Assembly: GCF_008801935.1 (NCBI RefSeq)
Contig: NZ_VZOT01000008.1
Coordinates: forward strand, 56,981 to 120,980
Reading direction: 5' to 3'
DNA: 64,000 nucleotides
Source: Comamonas kerstersii
Lineage (GTDB): Bacteria > Pseudomonadota > Gammaproteobacteria > Burkholderiales > Burkholderiaceae_C
Positions 28,874 through 40,551 of the stretch are shown one piece after another. The translations under genes were made by a program, and so were the position numbers. Under the pieces are notes generated by a model. The model had not been told where the DNA came from. It saw only the letters and a list, made by a program, of their open reading frames with translations, and ran no database searches. Position 1 is the first letter of the stretch. Every line of letters begins with the position of its first letter.

Positions 28874-29740
28874 TTACGACTGCATCTGTCCGAATGCACG
28901 TTGTGGCATCAGTGGCGGGAATGTGCTGCTGCGTTTTTGCTGTGTGGCCTGCACGGATTCCATGACATGGCGGTTGCTCCAGATGCCTGCCTGCAGCCAG
29001 CCCATCTGGCGCAGGCTGTCCTGCACGCTGTGGTCAAGCGCAAAGTCCAGGGCCTGTTTGCTGCCCCAGATGGCAATCGGCGGCTTTGCGGCAATTTCTT
29101 GCGCAGTCTGCATGGCCGCTGCCAGCATGGCTTCCTGCGTATCAAACACGGCATTCACAAAGCCGTGCTGCAGCGCCGCCTGTGCTGGCCAGCGACGGCC
29201 TGTGTAGGCCAGCTCCTTGACCAGGCCCATGGGCAGCAGTTTGGGCAGGCGCTGCAAGCTGCCCAGGTCCGCCACCATGCCGATATTGATTTCCTGCACA
29301 CAAAAGAAGGCATCCTGCGTGGCATAGCGAATGCAGGCGCAGCAGACCATGTCCAGCGCACCGCCGACACAGCCGCCCTGAATCGCCATGATCACTGGAA
29401 TGCGCAATTGCTCGATACGCGTGAAAACCTGCTGCATGTCCCACAGAAACTCAGACAGGGCCGCTCGACCTTCCGGTGACTGGTCCTGTGGCGCAAAGTC
29501 TGGGTTGGCAAAGGTCTCCAGTGCCATGCCAGCGCTGAAATGCCTGCCTGTGCTGCTCAATACCAACGCACGCACATCCCCATGGGTGGAGATGTGGGTG
29601 AGGGCTGCATCCAGATCCCGCCAGAAGACAGGAGACATGGTGTTAAGTGTGTCTGGCCGAGAAAGCTGCAGGTGGGCTACATGCGCTTGTATCTGCAACT
29701 GCATGAGGGAAAGCGGAGGGAGGGATGTGGAACTGGTCAT
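28874..29740 (-). CDS. Crotonase family, delta(3,5)-delta(2,4)-dienoyl-CoA isomerase-like
   Basis: 288 residues with a crotonase fold: GRHFSAGMAL (about 66-74), QGGCVGGALDM (about 121-131), and the block IRYATQDAFF...VQEINIGMVADLGSLQRLP. Three acidic residues, Asp130, Glu150 and Asp158, have the same spacing (20 and 8) as the catalytic triad Asp176/Glu196/Asp204 of mammalian dienoyl-CoA isomerase ECH1, and surrounding residues match. This makes it a better fit to dienoyl-CoA isomerase than to a plain enoyl-CoA hydratase. It would serve oxidation of unsaturated fatty acids. Confidence 0.85.
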   Translation of the reverse strand: MTSSTSLPPLSLMQLQIQAHVAHLQLSRPDTLNTMSPVFWRDLDAALTHISTHGDVRALVLSSTGRHFSAGMALETFANPDFAPQDQSPEGRAALSEFLWDMQQVFTRIEQLRIPVIMAIQGGCVGGALDMVCCACIRYATQDAFFCVQEINIGMVADLGSLQRLPKLLPMGLVKELAYTGRRWPAQAALQHGFVNAVFDTQEAMLAAAMQTAQEIAAKPPIAIWGSKQALDFALDHSVQDSLRQMGWLQAGIWSNRHVMESVQATQQKRSSTFPPLMPQRAFGQMQS

Positions 29741-29810
29741 GGCGGGCCACTCTAGCCAGTGGCTTCGCCCGCCAGAAGTCGCATATTCCCTGATAGGGCC
29801 ATGCTTGCGA

Positions 29811-31322
29811 CTATTTTTTGCTGCCCGTCAAACTGCCCAGTACGCCACGCAGAATCTGGCGTCCCAGCTGGTTGACCATATTGCGTGCGGCGGACTTGGC
29901 CACGCTTTGTACCAGACCATCCTTTTTTCCACCACGTGGCCCTGTGGAGCCGAACAGAAACTCGTTCAGACCTCCCATCAGCCCATTGTCAGCCTGGGTG
30001 GCTGCTGCCTTGTCGGTGATGCCTCCAGTAGCTGTGGGCGCCTGTGCAGCGCGAGCCAGCAGCACTTCATAGGCAGATTCACGGTCCACGGTTTTCTCAT
30101 AGATGCCAGCCACCAGCGAGCTGGCCAGCAAACGCTGACGCTGGGTGTCTTCAATTGGATCAATGTGACTGCCAGGGGGGACGACATAGACACGCTGTGT
30201 GATGCCGGGGCGCCCTTTTTCATCAAGGAAGCTGATCAAGGCCTCACCCACGGCCAGCTCGGTAATGGCAGCTTCTATATCGACGTCAGGGTTGGGGCGC
30301 ATGGTCTGTGCGGTCGCCTTGACGGCCTTCTGGTCCCGGGGTGTGAAGGCACGCAAGGCATGCTGCACGCGGTTACCCAGCTGGGCGAGCACACTGTCCG
30401 GAATATCCATGGGGTTTTGCGTGACAAAGTAGACCCCCACGCCCTTGGAGCGCACCAGCCGCACCACCAGTTCAATGCGCTCGATCAGCGCCTTGGGTGC
30501 GTCATTGAAGAGCAGGTGTGCTTCGTCAAAGAAAAAGGTGAGTTTGGGTTTTTCGGGGTCTCCAATTTCTGGCAGTTGCTCGAAAAGCTCCGAGAGCATC
30601 CACAGCAGGAACGTGGAGTACAGGCGTGGCGACTGCATGAGCTTGTCGGCGGCCAGGATGTTGACGATGCCCCGACCTTGGGCGTCGGTCTGCATCAGGT
30701 CATCGATGTTGAGCATGGGCTCGCCAAAGAACTGGTCACCCCCCTGCGATTCAATCTGTAGCAGGCCGCGCTGGATGGCTCCCACACTGGCTGCGGAGAT
30801 GTTGCCGTATTCCGTCGTGAACTGTTTGGCGTTGTCTCCCACGTGCTGCAGCATGGCGCGCAGGTCCTTGAGGTCCAGCAAGAGCAAGCCGTTGTCGTCC
30901 GCGATTTTGAAAACGATGTTCAGCACACCCATCTGGGTGTCGTTCAAGCCCAGCATGCGCCCCAGCAGCAGCGGCCCCATGTCGGAAATCGTGGCTCGAA
31001 CGGGGTGGCCCTGCTGGCCAAAAACATCCCACAGCGTAGTCGGGCATGCGACGGGGGCTGGCTGGGCAATGCCACGCTCCTGCAAGGAAGCTGCCAGCTT
31101 GCTGCCGATATTGCCGCTTTGGCTGATGCCGGTGAGGTCGCCCTTGATGTCGGCCAAAAAGACCGGAACGCCTGCCAAGGAGAAGCTTTCTGCGATTTTT
31201 TGCAGGGTCACGGTCTTGCCAGTGCCAGTGGCGCCGGTGATCAGCCCATGGCGGTTGGCCATGCTAGGTAAGATGGAGCAGACTATGTCGCCGCGCTGGG
31301 CAATAGGCAATGCTGAGGCCAT
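29811..31322 (-). CDS. DUF853 / HerA-like P-loop ATPase (YjgR type)
   Basis: 503 residues. Walker A GATGTGKT at 30-37, Walker [13 protein letters not shown] in the middle, and the family stretch [13 protein letters not shown] near 56-68. Members resemble the HerA/FtsK helicase core; their cell function is not settled. The C-terminus is a flexible Gly/Lys region ending LGSLTGSKK. The start at 31322 has AGAGGAAAC upstream; an 11-residue longer form is less likely. It is divergent from yebC with an 81-base promoter region. Confidence 0.88.
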   Translation of the reverse strand: MASALPIAQRGDIVCSILPSMANRHGLITGATGTGKTVTLQKIAESFSLAGVPVFLADIKGDLTGISQSGNIGSKLAASLQERGIAQPAPVACPTTLWDVFGQQGHPVRATISDMGPLLLGRMLGLNDTQMGVLNIVFKIADDNGLLLLDLKDLRAMLQHVGDNAKQFTTEYGNISAASVGAIQRGLLQIESQGGDQFFGEPMLNIDDLMQTDAQGRGIVNILAADKLMQSPRLYSTFLLWMLSELFEQLPEIGDPEKPKLTFFFDEAHLLFNDAPKALIERIELVVRLVRSKGVGVYFVTQNPMDIPDSVLAQLGNRVQHALRAFTPRDQKAVKATAQTMRPNPDVDIEAAITELAVGEALISFLDEKGRPGITQRVYVVPPGSHIDPIEDTQRQRLLASSLVAGIYEKTVDRESAYEVLLARAAQAPTATGGITDKAAATQADNGLMGGLNEFLFGSTGPRGGKKDGLVQSVAKSAARNMVNQLGRQILRGVLGSLTGSKK

Positions 31323-31403
31323 GTTCGGGTTTCCTCTGTCAAGTGGCGCTGTCAAAAGTAGAATCCGTGCCTAGTAGATTAAATCAAGACCAAAGGATTT
31401 CCC

Positions 31404-32123
31404 GTGGCAGGACATAGCAAATGGGCCAACATCCAGCACCGCAAGGGTCGTCAGGATGAAAAGCGTGGCCGTATCTGGACCCGTATCATTCGTGAAATCA
31501 TGGTGGCTGCACGCCAGGGCGGCGGCGACCTGAATGCCAATCCCCGTCTGCGCTTGGCAGTTGACAAGGCCAAGGCAGCCAACATGCCCGCCGACAACAT
31601 CAAGCGCAATATCGACAAGGCGACTGGCAATCTGGAAGGCGTCACTTACGAAGAAATCCGCTACGAGGGCTACGGCATCGGTGGTGCCGCCATCATTGTC
31701 GACACCATGACCGACAACCGTGTGCGTACCGTGGCAGAAGTGCGTCATGCCTTCAACAAGCACGGTGGCAATATGGGCACCGAAGGCTCGGTGGCTTTCC
31801 AGTTCAAGCACTGTGGTCAGATCATCTTTGCCCCTGGCACCGATGAAGACAAGGTGATGGAAGTGGCTCTGGAAGCCGGTGCTGAGGACGTGATCACAGG
31901 TGATGACGGCTCCATTGAAGTGCTGACTGCTCCCAATGAGTTTGAAACCGTCAAAAATGCACTGGAAGCTGCTGGCCTGCAGGCTGAAGTGGCAGAAGTG
32001 ACCATGCGCCCGGAAAACACCATCGAACTGACTGGTGAAGACGCTGAACGCATGCAGAAGCTGCTGGACGTACTCGAAGATCTGGACGACGTTCAAGACG
32101 TCTATCACAACGCTGACTTATGA
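31404..32123 (+). CDS. YebC/PmpR family protein (TACO1-like)
   Basis: 239 residues, starting [18 protein letters not shown], the hallmark of this family, with [21 protein letters not shown] and [14 protein letters not shown]. Members bind DNA or act in translation of proline-rich or stalled messages; both roles have been reported. The gene overlaps purD by four bases (ATGA), so translation is coupled. This YebC-purD-hemF order is common in Comamonadaceae. Confidence 0.95.
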   Translation: MAGHSKWANIQHRKGRQDEKRGRIWTRIIREIMVAARQGGGDLNANPRLRLAVDKAKAANMPADNIKRNIDKATGNLEGVTYEEIRYEGYGIGGAAIIVDTMTDNRVRTVAEVRHAFNKHGGNMGTEGSVAFQFKHCGQIIFAPGTDEDKVMEVALEAGAEDVITGDDGSIEVLTAPNEFETVKNALEAAGLQAEVAEVTMRPENTIELTGEDAERMQKLLDVLEDLDDVQDVYHNADL

Positions 32124-33406
32124 AAATTCTTGTGATTGGCGGCGGTGGCCGCGAGCACGCACTGGCGTGGAAACTGTCGCAATCGCCCAAGGCAACCAAG
32201 GTGTTTGTGGCACCCGGCAATGCGGGCACGGCACTGGCTGGCGGCAAGCTGCAGAACGTAGACATCACGGATGTGGTGGCGCTGCGTGAATGGGCACAGG
32301 CGGAAGGCATTGCGCTGACCGTGGTCGGCCCTGAGGCACCTCTGGCTGCTGGTGTGGTGGATGAATTCCGCAACCATGGTCTGAAGATCTTTGGCCCGAC
32401 CAAGGCTGCAGCGCAGCTGGAGTCTTCCAAGGCTTTCTCCAAGGCCTTCATGCGCCGCCATGGCATTCCTACGGCGGACTATGACACCTTCACTGACCCT
32501 GTTGCAGCCCACGCTTTCGTGGACCGTCTGGGTGCTCCTATCGTGATCAAGGCCGATGGCCTGGCCGCAGGCAAGGGTGTGGTTGTTGCCATGACCCTGC
32601 AGGAAGCACACGATGCCGTGGACTTCATGCTGGTGGACAACAAGTACGGTGTGCAGCACAACGAAGGTGGCGCACGCGTGGTGATTGAAGAATTCCTCGC
32701 AGGCGAGGAAGCCTCTTTCATCGTGCTGTCTGATGGCAAGAATGTGGTGGCCATGGCTACCAGCCAGGACCACAAGCGCCTCAAGGATGGCGACGAAGGT
32801 CCCAACACCGGTGGCATGGGTGCGTATTCGCCCGCCCCCGTGGTGACGGCAGACGTACACGCCCGCGCCATGCGCGAAATCATCCTGCCCACCATCCGTG
32901 GCATGGAAAAGGACGGCATTCCTTTCACGGGTTTCCTGTATGCCGGTCTGATGATTGATGCCAACGGTCAGCCCAAGACGCTGGAGTTCAACACCCGCAT
33001 GGGCGATCCTGAAACCCAGCCCATCATGATGCGCCTCAAGAGCGACTTGGTGGATGTGATGCTGGCGGCTGTGGATGGCAAGCTCGATCAGGTAGAGCTG
33101 GAGTGGGACCGCCGCACTGCACTGGGCGTGGTCATGGCCGCTGCGGGCTACCCAGAAGCACCTCGCAAGGGTGATGTCATCACCGGCCTGCCTGCAGAAG
33201 CCGATGACGCCATGGTCTTCCATGCTGGTACGCAGCTCAATGACGCAGGCCAGCCTGTGACATCGGGTGGCCGTGTACTGTGTGTGACCGTACTGGCTGA
33301 CAGTGTGCGTCAGGCTCAGCAGCGTGTGTATGACGTCACGCGTGGCATCCATTTCGATGGCATGCAGTTCCGCCGTGACATTGGCTATCGCGCCATCAAG
33401 AACTAA
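32120..33406 (+). CDS. purD: Phosphoribosylamine-glycine ligase
   Basis: 428 residues. The N-terminus [19 protein letters not shown] and the ATP-grasp features ([27 protein letters not shown]) are diagnostic. It joins glycine to phosphoribosylamine with ATP in purine synthesis. It starts inside the yebC stop and its own stop (33404-33406) overlaps the ribosome-binding site of hemF. Confidence 0.97.
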   Translation: MKILVIGGGGREHALAWKLSQSPKATKVFVAPGNAGTALAGGKLQNVDITDVVALREWAQAEGIALTVVGPEAPLAAGVVDEFRNHGLKIFGPTKAAAQLESSKAFSKAFMRRHGIPTADYDTFTDPVAAHAFVDRLGAPIVIKADGLAAGKGVVVAMTLQEAHDAVDFMLVDNKYGVQHNEGGARVVIEEFLAGEEASFIVLSDGKNVVAMATSQDHKRLKDGDEGPNTGGMGAYSPAPVVTADVHARAMREIILPTIRGMEKDGIPFTGFLYAGLMIDANGQPKTLEFNTRMGDPETQPIMMRLKSDLVDVMLAAVDGKLDQVELEWDRRTALGVVMAAAGYPEAPRKGDVITGLPAEADDAMVFHAGTQLNDAGQPVTSGGRVLCVTVLADSVRQAQQRVYDVTRGIHFDGMQFRRDIGYRAIKN

Positions 33407-33416
33407 GGAGCAGGCC

Positions 33417-34358
33417 TTGCAAGAATTCACTGCTACCGTGCCGCAGGTGCGTGCGTATCTGCTGGATTTGCAGGCGCGCATCACCCAGGCGCTGGAGGAT
33501 GTGGAGGCGCAAGCCGGTGAGGGCGCTGCCAAATTTCTGGCAGACCCCTGGCAAAAGGGCGCTCAAGAGCGTCTGCAGGGCGATGGCATCACCAAGATTC
33601 TGGAAAATGGACTGGTGTTCGAGCGCGCTGGCTGTGGGTTCTCCCACGTCAAGGGCGCGCAGCTGCCGCCCTCGGCCACGCAGCACCGGCCCGAGCTGGC
33701 TGGTGCACCGTTTGAGGCCATGGGTGTTTCGCTGGTGTTTCACCCGCGCAACCCCTATGTGCCCACGGTGCATATGAATGTGCGCATGATCGCAGCCGGC
33801 CATGAAGGTCAGCCCAAGACCTGCTGGTTTGGTGGCGGCATGGATTTGACGCCGGTCTACGGTTTTGAAGAAGATGCCGTGCACTTTCACCAGACCTGCA
33901 AGAGCGCCTTGGAGCCGTTTGGTGCGGACCTGTACCCGCGCTTTAAAAAGTGGTGCGACGAGTATTTCTACTTGAAGCACCGCAACGAGCAGCGCGGCAT
34001 TGGCGGCATTTTCTTTGACGACTTCAGCGAACTGGGTCAGGAGCAGGGCTTTGCCATGCTGCGCTCGGTGGGCGATGCCTTCTTGAAGGCCTACCTGCCC
34101 ATCGTGGAACGCCGTAAGGCCATGGCCTACGGTGAGCAGCAGGTGGACTTTCAGCGCTACCGCCGTGGTCGCTATGTAGAGTTCAACCTGGTCTGGGACC
34201 GTGGCACGCACTTTGGCCTGCAGTCGGGTGGGCGCACAGAGTCCATTTTGCTGTCCATGCCCTTGCATGCGAACTGGAGCTACCAGCGTCAGGACGCTGA
34301 AGGCACGCCAGAGGCTCGCCTGCTCAGTGAATTCTTGGTACGCCGCGATTGGCTTTGA
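33417..34358 (+). CDS. hemF: Oxygen-dependent coproporphyrinogen III oxidase
   Basis: 313 residues from a TTG start at 33417, chosen because AAGGAG lies 6 bases upstream and the family N-terminus begins here; an in-frame extension back to 33303 would lie within purD and has no similarity. HemF landmarks include [18 protein letters not shown] and the [11 protein letters not shown] segment. It decarboxylates two propionate groups of coproporphyrinogen III in haem synthesis, using O2. The next gene of the usual local order, nadD, is not present. Confidence 0.95.
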   Translation: MQEFTATVPQVRAYLLDLQARITQALEDVEAQAGEGAAKFLADPWQKGAQERLQGDGITKILENGLVFERAGCGFSHVKGAQLPPSATQHRPELAGAPFEAMGVSLVFHPRNPYVPTVHMNVRMIAAGHEGQPKTCWFGGGMDLTPVYGFEEDAVHFHQTCKSALEPFGADLYPRFKKWCDEYFYLKHRNEQRGIGGIFFDDFSELGQEQGFAMLRSVGDAFLKAYLPIVERRKAMAYGEQQVDFQRYRRGRYVEFNLVWDRGTHFGLQSGGRTESILLSMPLHANWSYQRQDAEGTPEARLLSEFLVRRDWL

Positions 34359-34405
34359 GTCAGCGCACAGCGCTTGTGCTGCAGGAAAACTATAATTTCC
34401 GTAGC

Positions 34406-34446
34406 TGCCGGCCTCAGATTGCCTGTGGCCGGCATTTCTTTTTTTA
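34406..34446 (+). terminator. Probable terminator after hemF
   Basis: TGCCGGCC and GGCCGGCA form an 8-bp stem with a 13-base loop, followed by TTTCTTTTTTT. It separates the purD-hemF unit from rsfS. A TATAAT hexamer lies at 34391, just before the stem. Confidence 0.75.
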
Positions 34447-34554
34447 CAAACACAATAAAAGCCCTGTCTGCGCGGGGCGGCATATGAGGGGCGTTGTTGC
34501 TCGCACATGCACCGCGCTATATTTGACCGGAACTTTCCAACCAGACATCGCCTG

Positions 34555-35223
34555 ATGAGCACTTCCACCCAATCGGATTCCGCAGCCAAAAAAGACGTGA
34601 CCAAACTCCAGCGTGCCATCGTCGATGGCCTGGAAGACGTCAAGGCCCAAGACATTCAGGTGTTCAACACCGAACACCTCTCTCCACTGTTTGAGCGCGT
34701 CATCGTTGCAACAGGCTCTTCGAACCGCCAGACCAAGGCACTGGCTGTCAGTGTGCGTGATGCCGTCAAGAAGGCTGGCTTCAAAGTGCCCCGCAACGAA
34801 GGTGAAGAAAACGGTGAATGGATCATCGTGGACTGCGGCGCCTGCGTCGTCCACATCATGCAGCCTGTGATTCGCCAGTACTACCGCCTGGAAGAAATCT
34901 GGGGCGAAAAGCCTGTGCGCCTGAAGCTCGGCGGTGCCAAGCCCGCCAAGATTTTTGCTTCAGAAGATGCTTCTGAAGAAGGCAAGCCCGCCAAAAAGCC
35001 TGCAGCCAAGAAGGCTGTGGCTGCTGTAGATGGCAAAACCGTGGTGAAAAAGGCTGCTGCCAAGAAGTCTGCCGCCACCAAGACCGCAGCTGCCAAGCCT
35101 GCTGCAACAAAGACTGCCGCGAAAAAGCCTGCAGCCAAGAAGCCTGCTTCTGCGGTGAAGACTGTGGTGATCAAGCCCACCGCACCCCGCGGCGGTGCCA
35201 AGAAGGCTGCAGCCAAGAAGTAA
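34555..35223 (+). CDS. rsfS: Ribosomal silencing factor RsfS with a long Lys/Ala-rich tail
   Basis: 222 residues. Residues 15-125 form the RsfS/Iojap domain (DGLEDVKAQDIQVFNT, ATGSSNRQTKALA, GEWIIVDCGACVVHIM, YYRLEEIWG), which binds L14 on the large subunit and blocks subunit joining. Typical RsfS ends near 105-130; here residues 144-222 add about 79 residues of repeated AAKK/KPAAKK/ATKTA units, resembling histone-H1-like or AlgP tails. The ATG at 34555 gives MSTSTQSDSAAKK; a 16-residue upstream extension is unlikely. It leads an operon with rlmH (6-base gap). Confidence 0.94.
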   Translation: MSTSTQSDSAAKKDVTKLQRAIVDGLEDVKAQDIQVFNTEHLSPLFERVIVATGSSNRQTKALAVSVRDAVKKAGFKVPRNEGEENGEWIIVDCGACVVHIMQPVIRQYYRLEEIWGEKPVRLKLGGAKPAKIFASEDASEEGKPAKKPAAKKAVAAVDGKTVVKKAAAKKSAATKTAAAKPAATKTAAKKPAAKKPASAVKTVVIKPTAPRGGAKKAAAKK

Positions 35224-35229
35224 TCAAGC

Positions 35230-35697
35230 ATGAAGCTGCTGATTGTGGCCGTAGGCCAGCATGTGCCTGACTGGGCGCAGATGGCTTACGACGATTACGC
35301 CAAGCGCTTTCCTCCGGAGCTCAAGGTCGAACTCAAGGCTGTCAAGACCGAGCCCCGTGGCTCCAAGACCGTCGAGACCCTGTACGCTGCGGAGCGCAAG
35401 CGCATTGAAGCTGCCATTCCTCGCGGCACACGCATTGTGGTACTGGACGAGCGTGGCACCAACCTGACCACCAAGGCGCTGGCTGCACGGCTGCAAAGCT
35501 GGCAGCTCGAAGGCGATGACGTAGCGCTGGTCATTGGCGGCCCAGATGGGCTGGATCCTGCTTTCAAGCAGGCCGCGCATGAAAAGATTCGTCTGTCTGA
35601 CATGACGCTGCCACATGCCATGGTGCGTGTGCTCCTGATTGAGCAGCTGTACCGTGCGTGGTCCGTGAATGCCGGACACCCTTATCACCGCGAGTAA
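35230..35697 (+). CDS. rlmH: 23S rRNA (pseudouridine1915-N3)-methyltransferase
   Basis: 155 residues, the family length, ending [13 protein letters not shown]. The SPOUT SAM-binding knot is visible ([13 protein letters not shown], then [25 protein letters not shown]). It methylates pseudouridine 1915 in helix 69 of 23S rRNA on assembled ribosomes. It follows rsfS by 6 bases, the near-universal pairing. Confidence 0.97.
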   Translation: MKLLIVAVGQHVPDWAQMAYDDYAKRFPPELKVELKAVKTEPRGSKTVETLYAAERKRIEAAIPRGTRIVVLDERGTNLTTKALAARLQSWQLEGDDVALVIGGPDGLDPAFKQAAHEKIRLSDMTLPHAMVRVLLIEQLYRAWSVNAGHPYHRE

Positions 35698-35720
35698 TCG
35701 CTGCTGCTGCTTGCATCTCC

Positions 35721-35752
35721 AAGGCCCGCGCTGACCAGCCGGGCCTTTGTTT
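35721..35752 (+). terminator. Terminator after rlmH
   Basis: AAGGCCCG and CGGGCCTT pair across an 11-base loop, followed by TGTTTT. It lies 24 bases past the rlmH stop. Confidence 0.82.
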
Positions 35753-35821
35753 TGGTGCAGCGCCAGGCACATAAGGTGCTTGCGGATTGCAGTCTGTCTG
35801 CGCAACTGATACTATTTTTTT

Positions 35822-35862
35822 AATAGCTTCTTGCGCTTGATGGATGGGCGCTACAAGCCAAT
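35822..35862. repeat. Half-copy of the AGCT...GCGCTTG intergenic repeat
   Basis: AATAGCTTCTTGCGCTTG matches the left arm of the elements at 5309 and 60654. The right arm is degenerate (GCGCTACAAGCC). It sits just before maf. Confidence 0.55.
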
Positions 35863-35879
35863 TTTCTTGATATTTCTCT

Positions 35880-36494
35880 ATGCCTGAATTTCTCTATCTC
35901 GCTTCTCAGAGCCCCCGTCGCAGCCAGCTGCTGCAGCAAATTGGTGTGCGCCATGAAATTCTGGTAGCCAATACCGATGGTGACATCCAGGAAGATGCCG
36001 AAGCCATTGAGGTGGTACTGCCGGGCGAAGCGCCGCGCGACTATGTGCAGCGCGTCACAGGCCTGAAGCTGGACGCCGCTGTGGCACGCCTGCAGCGCCG
36101 TGGCCTGCCTGTGGCACCGGTGCTGACCTCAGACACCACGGTGGCACTGGGCACAGAAATTCTGGGCAAGCCCGCAGATGCGCAGGACGCCAAAGCCATG
36201 CTGCGCAAGATCTCCGGGCAGACGCATGAAGTGCTGACGGCCGTAGCGGTACAGCATGGGGCGCAGTGCCTGCAGACACTGTCTGTATCCAAAGTACGCT
36301 TCATGCCCATGACTGAGGCACAGATCGATGCCTATGTCGCTTCGGGCGAGCCTTTTGGCAAGGCCGGTTCCTACGGCGTACAGGGTCTGGCTGCAGCCAT
36401 GATCGAGCACATGGACGGCAGTTATTCAGGCATCATGGGTTTGCCCGTGTTTGAAACGGCGCAATTGCTGCGTCAAATTGGCTGGAAGCTGTAA
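35880..36494 (+). CDS. maf: Maf-family nucleoside triphosphate pyrophosphatase
   Basis: 204 residues. The N-terminal [16 protein letters not shown] and the catalytic-region TSDTTVAL are Maf hallmarks, as are [10 protein letters not shown] and the C-terminal [10 protein letters not shown]. The enzyme hydrolyses non-canonical or modified NTPs; whether this copy prefers dTTP/UTP or 7-methyl-GTP is not decided from motifs alone. It precedes rng, as in many proteobacteria. No clear ribosome-binding site is visible before the ATG. Confidence 0.93.
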   Translation: MPEFLYLASQSPRRSQLLQQIGVRHEILVANTDGDIQEDAEAIEVVLPGEAPRDYVQRVTGLKLDAAVARLQRRGLPVAPVLTSDTTVALGTEILGKPADAQDAKAMLRKISGQTHEVLTAVAVQHGAQCLQTLSVSKVRFMPMTEAQIDAYVASGEPFGKAGSYGVQGLAAAMIEHMDGSYSGIMGLPVFETAQLLRQIGWKL

Positions 36495-36539
36495 GCCACG
36501 GTATCGGCAGCACACAACCCCTCAAAAAACAGACAAGAC

Positions 36540-38027
<1,488 letters not shown>

Positions 38028-38194
38028 GTTTTTTAACGTGCAATGGCATTCTATTTTTTTCAAAAAACATATTTAAAATCAATCACTTGTCAATTACTTT
38101 ATCCAGTGTCGTGCATTTTGATGCACTACCATAAAGCCCAAAATGTGTAGCTGCATGAGTCTGGGCTGTCCTTGCAACGCCGTGGCCTTCAGCT

Positions 38195-39082
38195 CTAGGC
38201 GTTGTTGTTAAACATTCCCAGAATGAAATCTCGGACATGAACAATGCGTGGGCTGCGCATTGATGCCTTGTTCCAGACCAAGTACAAATTGTTGGTGGGC
38301 GCCCCTTGACGCGAGGTGATTGAAACCAGCTGGCCTGACTCCAGCGCTTCAGTGCATTGGTAATCAGGTAAGACACTCCAGCCGATCCCTTTCACGACGA
38401 GATCCTTGATGATGCGAAGATCTGGGATGGTCAGTGCAGCCTGCATGGTTGGTGCAAACTGAAATAGCGACGTCCACACAGGCCGAATCAATGGCAGGTC
38501 TTCATCGAACGCGATGAGCGGAAGTCCCGACAACTTTTCTGCAGTGGGTTTGACACCCAATTTCTTTGCCATCCCCGGAGCGACGACAAGCAATAAGCGC
38601 TCGGTCAACAACTGGGCAAACCCGTGCGAATGCTCGTCCGGCATAGAGGCGGTGATTGCCAAATCCACGGTTGAGGCATTCAGGAGGCTGTAGATGCGAT
38701 CCCGGTTTCCTGTGTGAACACGAATCTGAAATCCTTGAGCCATCAATGGCTCAAGTCCAGCAGCGACCTTTGAGTTGATGAAATCGGAAGGTCCTGCGAT
38801 GTGCACTGTGCCCCCCATTTCCCCGCTGGAACGATACGAGGCCATCCGCATCTCTAGCCCATCCATCATTGGGCCGATCGCACGGGCCAGCTCATCGGCA
38901 GCTTCCGTCGCGATGACGCCACGGGCACGCCTTACGAACAATGGCTTGCCGACAAAGGCTTCTAGAGCCTGAATGTGTAAGGAGACTGCGGGTTGTGTCA
39001 TGCCCAAGGATTCCGCCGCACGTGAAAACGACCGCAGCCGATACGCGTCGATGAAGGTCCGCAGATGGTCGAGATGGCTCAT
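38195..39082 (-). CDS. LysR-family regulator of the detoxification island
   Basis: 295 residues. The HTH is at the N-terminus (MSHLDHLRTFIDAYRLRSF, SRAAESLGMTQPAVSLHIQALE), followed by the two-lobed effector domain. It is divergent from the MFS-ChaC-LLM-OYE genes, with a 199-base AT-rich promoter region between them, and so is their probable regulator. Its codon use is less GC-rich than that of the flanking housekeeping genes, as is its operon's, suggesting a different origin. The inducer is unknown; related regulators respond to electrophiles or aromatic compounds. Confidence 0.9.
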   Translation of the reverse strand: MSHLDHLRTFIDAYRLRSFSRAAESLGMTQPAVSLHIQALEAFVGKPLFVRRARGVIATEAADELARAIGPMMDGLEMRMASYRSSGEMGGTVHIAGPSDFINSKVAAGLEPLMAQGFQIRVHTGNRDRIYSLLNASTVDLAITASMPDEHSHGFAQLLTERLLLVVAPGMAKKLGVKPTAEKLSGLPLIAFDEDLPLIRPVWTSLFQFAPTMQAALTIPDLRIIKDLVVKGIGWSVLPDYQCTEALESGQLVSITSRQGAPTNNLYLVWNKASMRSPRIVHVRDFILGMFNNNA

Positions 39083-39163
39083 ACGTAGTGTGGTTCCGGT
39101 AGAGGTAAGTCTTTAAGGGCGAAGCATCGGTGCGATCAACAGGTCTGTCGCTGCACCCGAGTC

Positions 39164-39177
39164 ATAAAAATATTTAT
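39164..39177. promoter_or_regulatory. AT-rich dyad in the LysR/MFS divergent region
   Basis: ATAAA-AATA-TTTAT is an inverted repeat about 80 bases from the LysR start and 105 from the MFS start, a plausible LysR-type binding site. The surrounding run of AATAATAATT-like sequence could hold the divergent promoters. Pattern evidence only. Confidence 0.35.
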
Positions 39178-39281
39178 ACAAAGACCATTAAATAATAATT
39201 TCTCATATCTTCCGACGATCTCTACCATTCATCAAAACCCTGATTTCAGGCTTTTTTCTGAAAGATTGAGAGAGATCCTCT

Positions 39282-40481
39282 ATGCCACTTATCGTCTATA
39301 TCTTCACGCTCAGTGCCTTTGCACTTGGCCTTGCCGAGTTTGTTCCCATTGGTCTGACTGACGTCATGGCCCAGAGCCTGGGAGTCAGCGTTGAACAGGT
39401 AGGAAGCTCGGTGACCCTATACGCCCTGGGCGCTACGTTCGCTGCACCTGTGCTAACGGCTCTCACCGCAGGCTGGTCGCGCAAACGCGCCATGCTAGTG
39501 ACTGTGCTGGTTTTCTCGCTGGGCAGCCTGGTTGCGGCAGTCGCGTCGAATCTGTCCATACATTTGATTGCGCGCTTTGTTGCAGGTATGGGGCATGGTC
39601 TGTTCCTTGCCGTGGCATCAAGCACGGCAGCGCGCTTGGTCGGCCCCAAGAAGGCCGGAAGTGCCGTAGCGGTCGTGTTCGGCGGATTCACTATCGCCAT
39701 GGCCATCGGCGTTCCGCTTAGCACTTATCTGGGCGGCGTGATTTCTTGGCGCCCTGTGCTCGGTGCGATCGCTGCATTTGGTGGCATCGGCTTCCTGGGC
39801 TTGCTGCTGGGCATGAAAGAGCCACCTAAGCCAGCTGGACACGAAAGTCACGAGTCCGTTGGTCAGGCACTGAAGGCTATTTTCAACCCTGCACTGCTGC
39901 TTGCTGCGCTGGTCACCGTGCTGGGCTATGCCGGCTCGTTCACTGCATATACCTATATCGCACCGTTGCTCACTGATGTGACCCATGTCAGCGCTGCGAC
40001 GATCAGCGTCTTCATGCTGTTCTATGGCGTGTTTGCTGCGATCGGCAACATCATGGGAGGTAAGTTGACTGACCGGGTGGGCGTCAATCGGGCGAGCGTG
40101 ATTGTCATCAGCGGTATCGCTTTGGTGGCACTGGCTATGTGGATCTTTGCGGCCTCGGCTTTGGTCATGGGCATTCTGGTCGCGTTGCTGGGTATGTTTA
40201 CTTTCGCCTCAGTTCCTGCGTTGCAGGCTCGATTGATTGGTGTCGCCGAAGAACATGCACCGCACGCCCATGGCGTAGCTGCTGGCCTGAACATCGCAGG
40301 TTTCAATTCTGGCATCGCCCTGGGATCCGCGCTGGGTAGTGTGACCATCAGCTCGATTGGCATTTCCTACATGGGCGTTGTAGGTGCCGCAGTCTCGGCG
40401 CTGGGTTTGATTCTGTTGCTGGCGTTGATGGCGCGCCATCGTGGTGTTGACTACCGCGCTGTTGCAGGCGCGAGCCACTGA
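39282..40481 (+). CDS. MFS transporter, DHA1 drug-efflux type (AraJ/YdhP-like)
   Basis: 399 residues with 12 predicted membrane helices and the MFS landmark WSRKRAMLVTV between helices 2 and 3. The N-terminal FTLSAFALGLAEFVPIGL is typical of the AraJ/YdhP/NepI efflux subfamily. It probably exports small drug-like or metabolite molecules with proton antiport. A ribosome-binding-site-like GAGAGAG precedes the ATG. It is first in an operon with the ChaC, LLM and OYE genes. Confidence 0.9.
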   Translation: MPLIVYIFTLSAFALGLAEFVPIGLTDVMAQSLGVSVEQVGSSVTLYALGATFAAPVLTALTAGWSRKRAMLVTVLVFSLGSLVAAVASNLSIHLIARFVAGMGHGLFLAVASSTAARLVGPKKAGSAVAVVFGGFTIAMAIGVPLSTYLGGVISWRPVLGAIAAFGGIGFLGLLLGMKEPPKPAGHESHESVGQALKAIFNPALLLAALVTVLGYAGSFTAYTYIAPLLTDVTHVSAATISVFMLFYGVFAAIGNIMGGKLTDRVGVNRASVIVISGIALVALAMWIFAASALVMGILVALLGMFTFASVPALQARLIGVAEEHAPHAHGVAAGLNIAGFNSGIALGSALGSVTISSIGISYMGVVGAAVSALGLILLLALMARHRGVDYRAVAGASH

Positions 40482-40551
40482 TCCAATTCATCTCTATTCA
40501 CGCGGTTCAGCGTCCATGAAGGCGTAGCCGCAATCCCCATGAAGGATTTGC

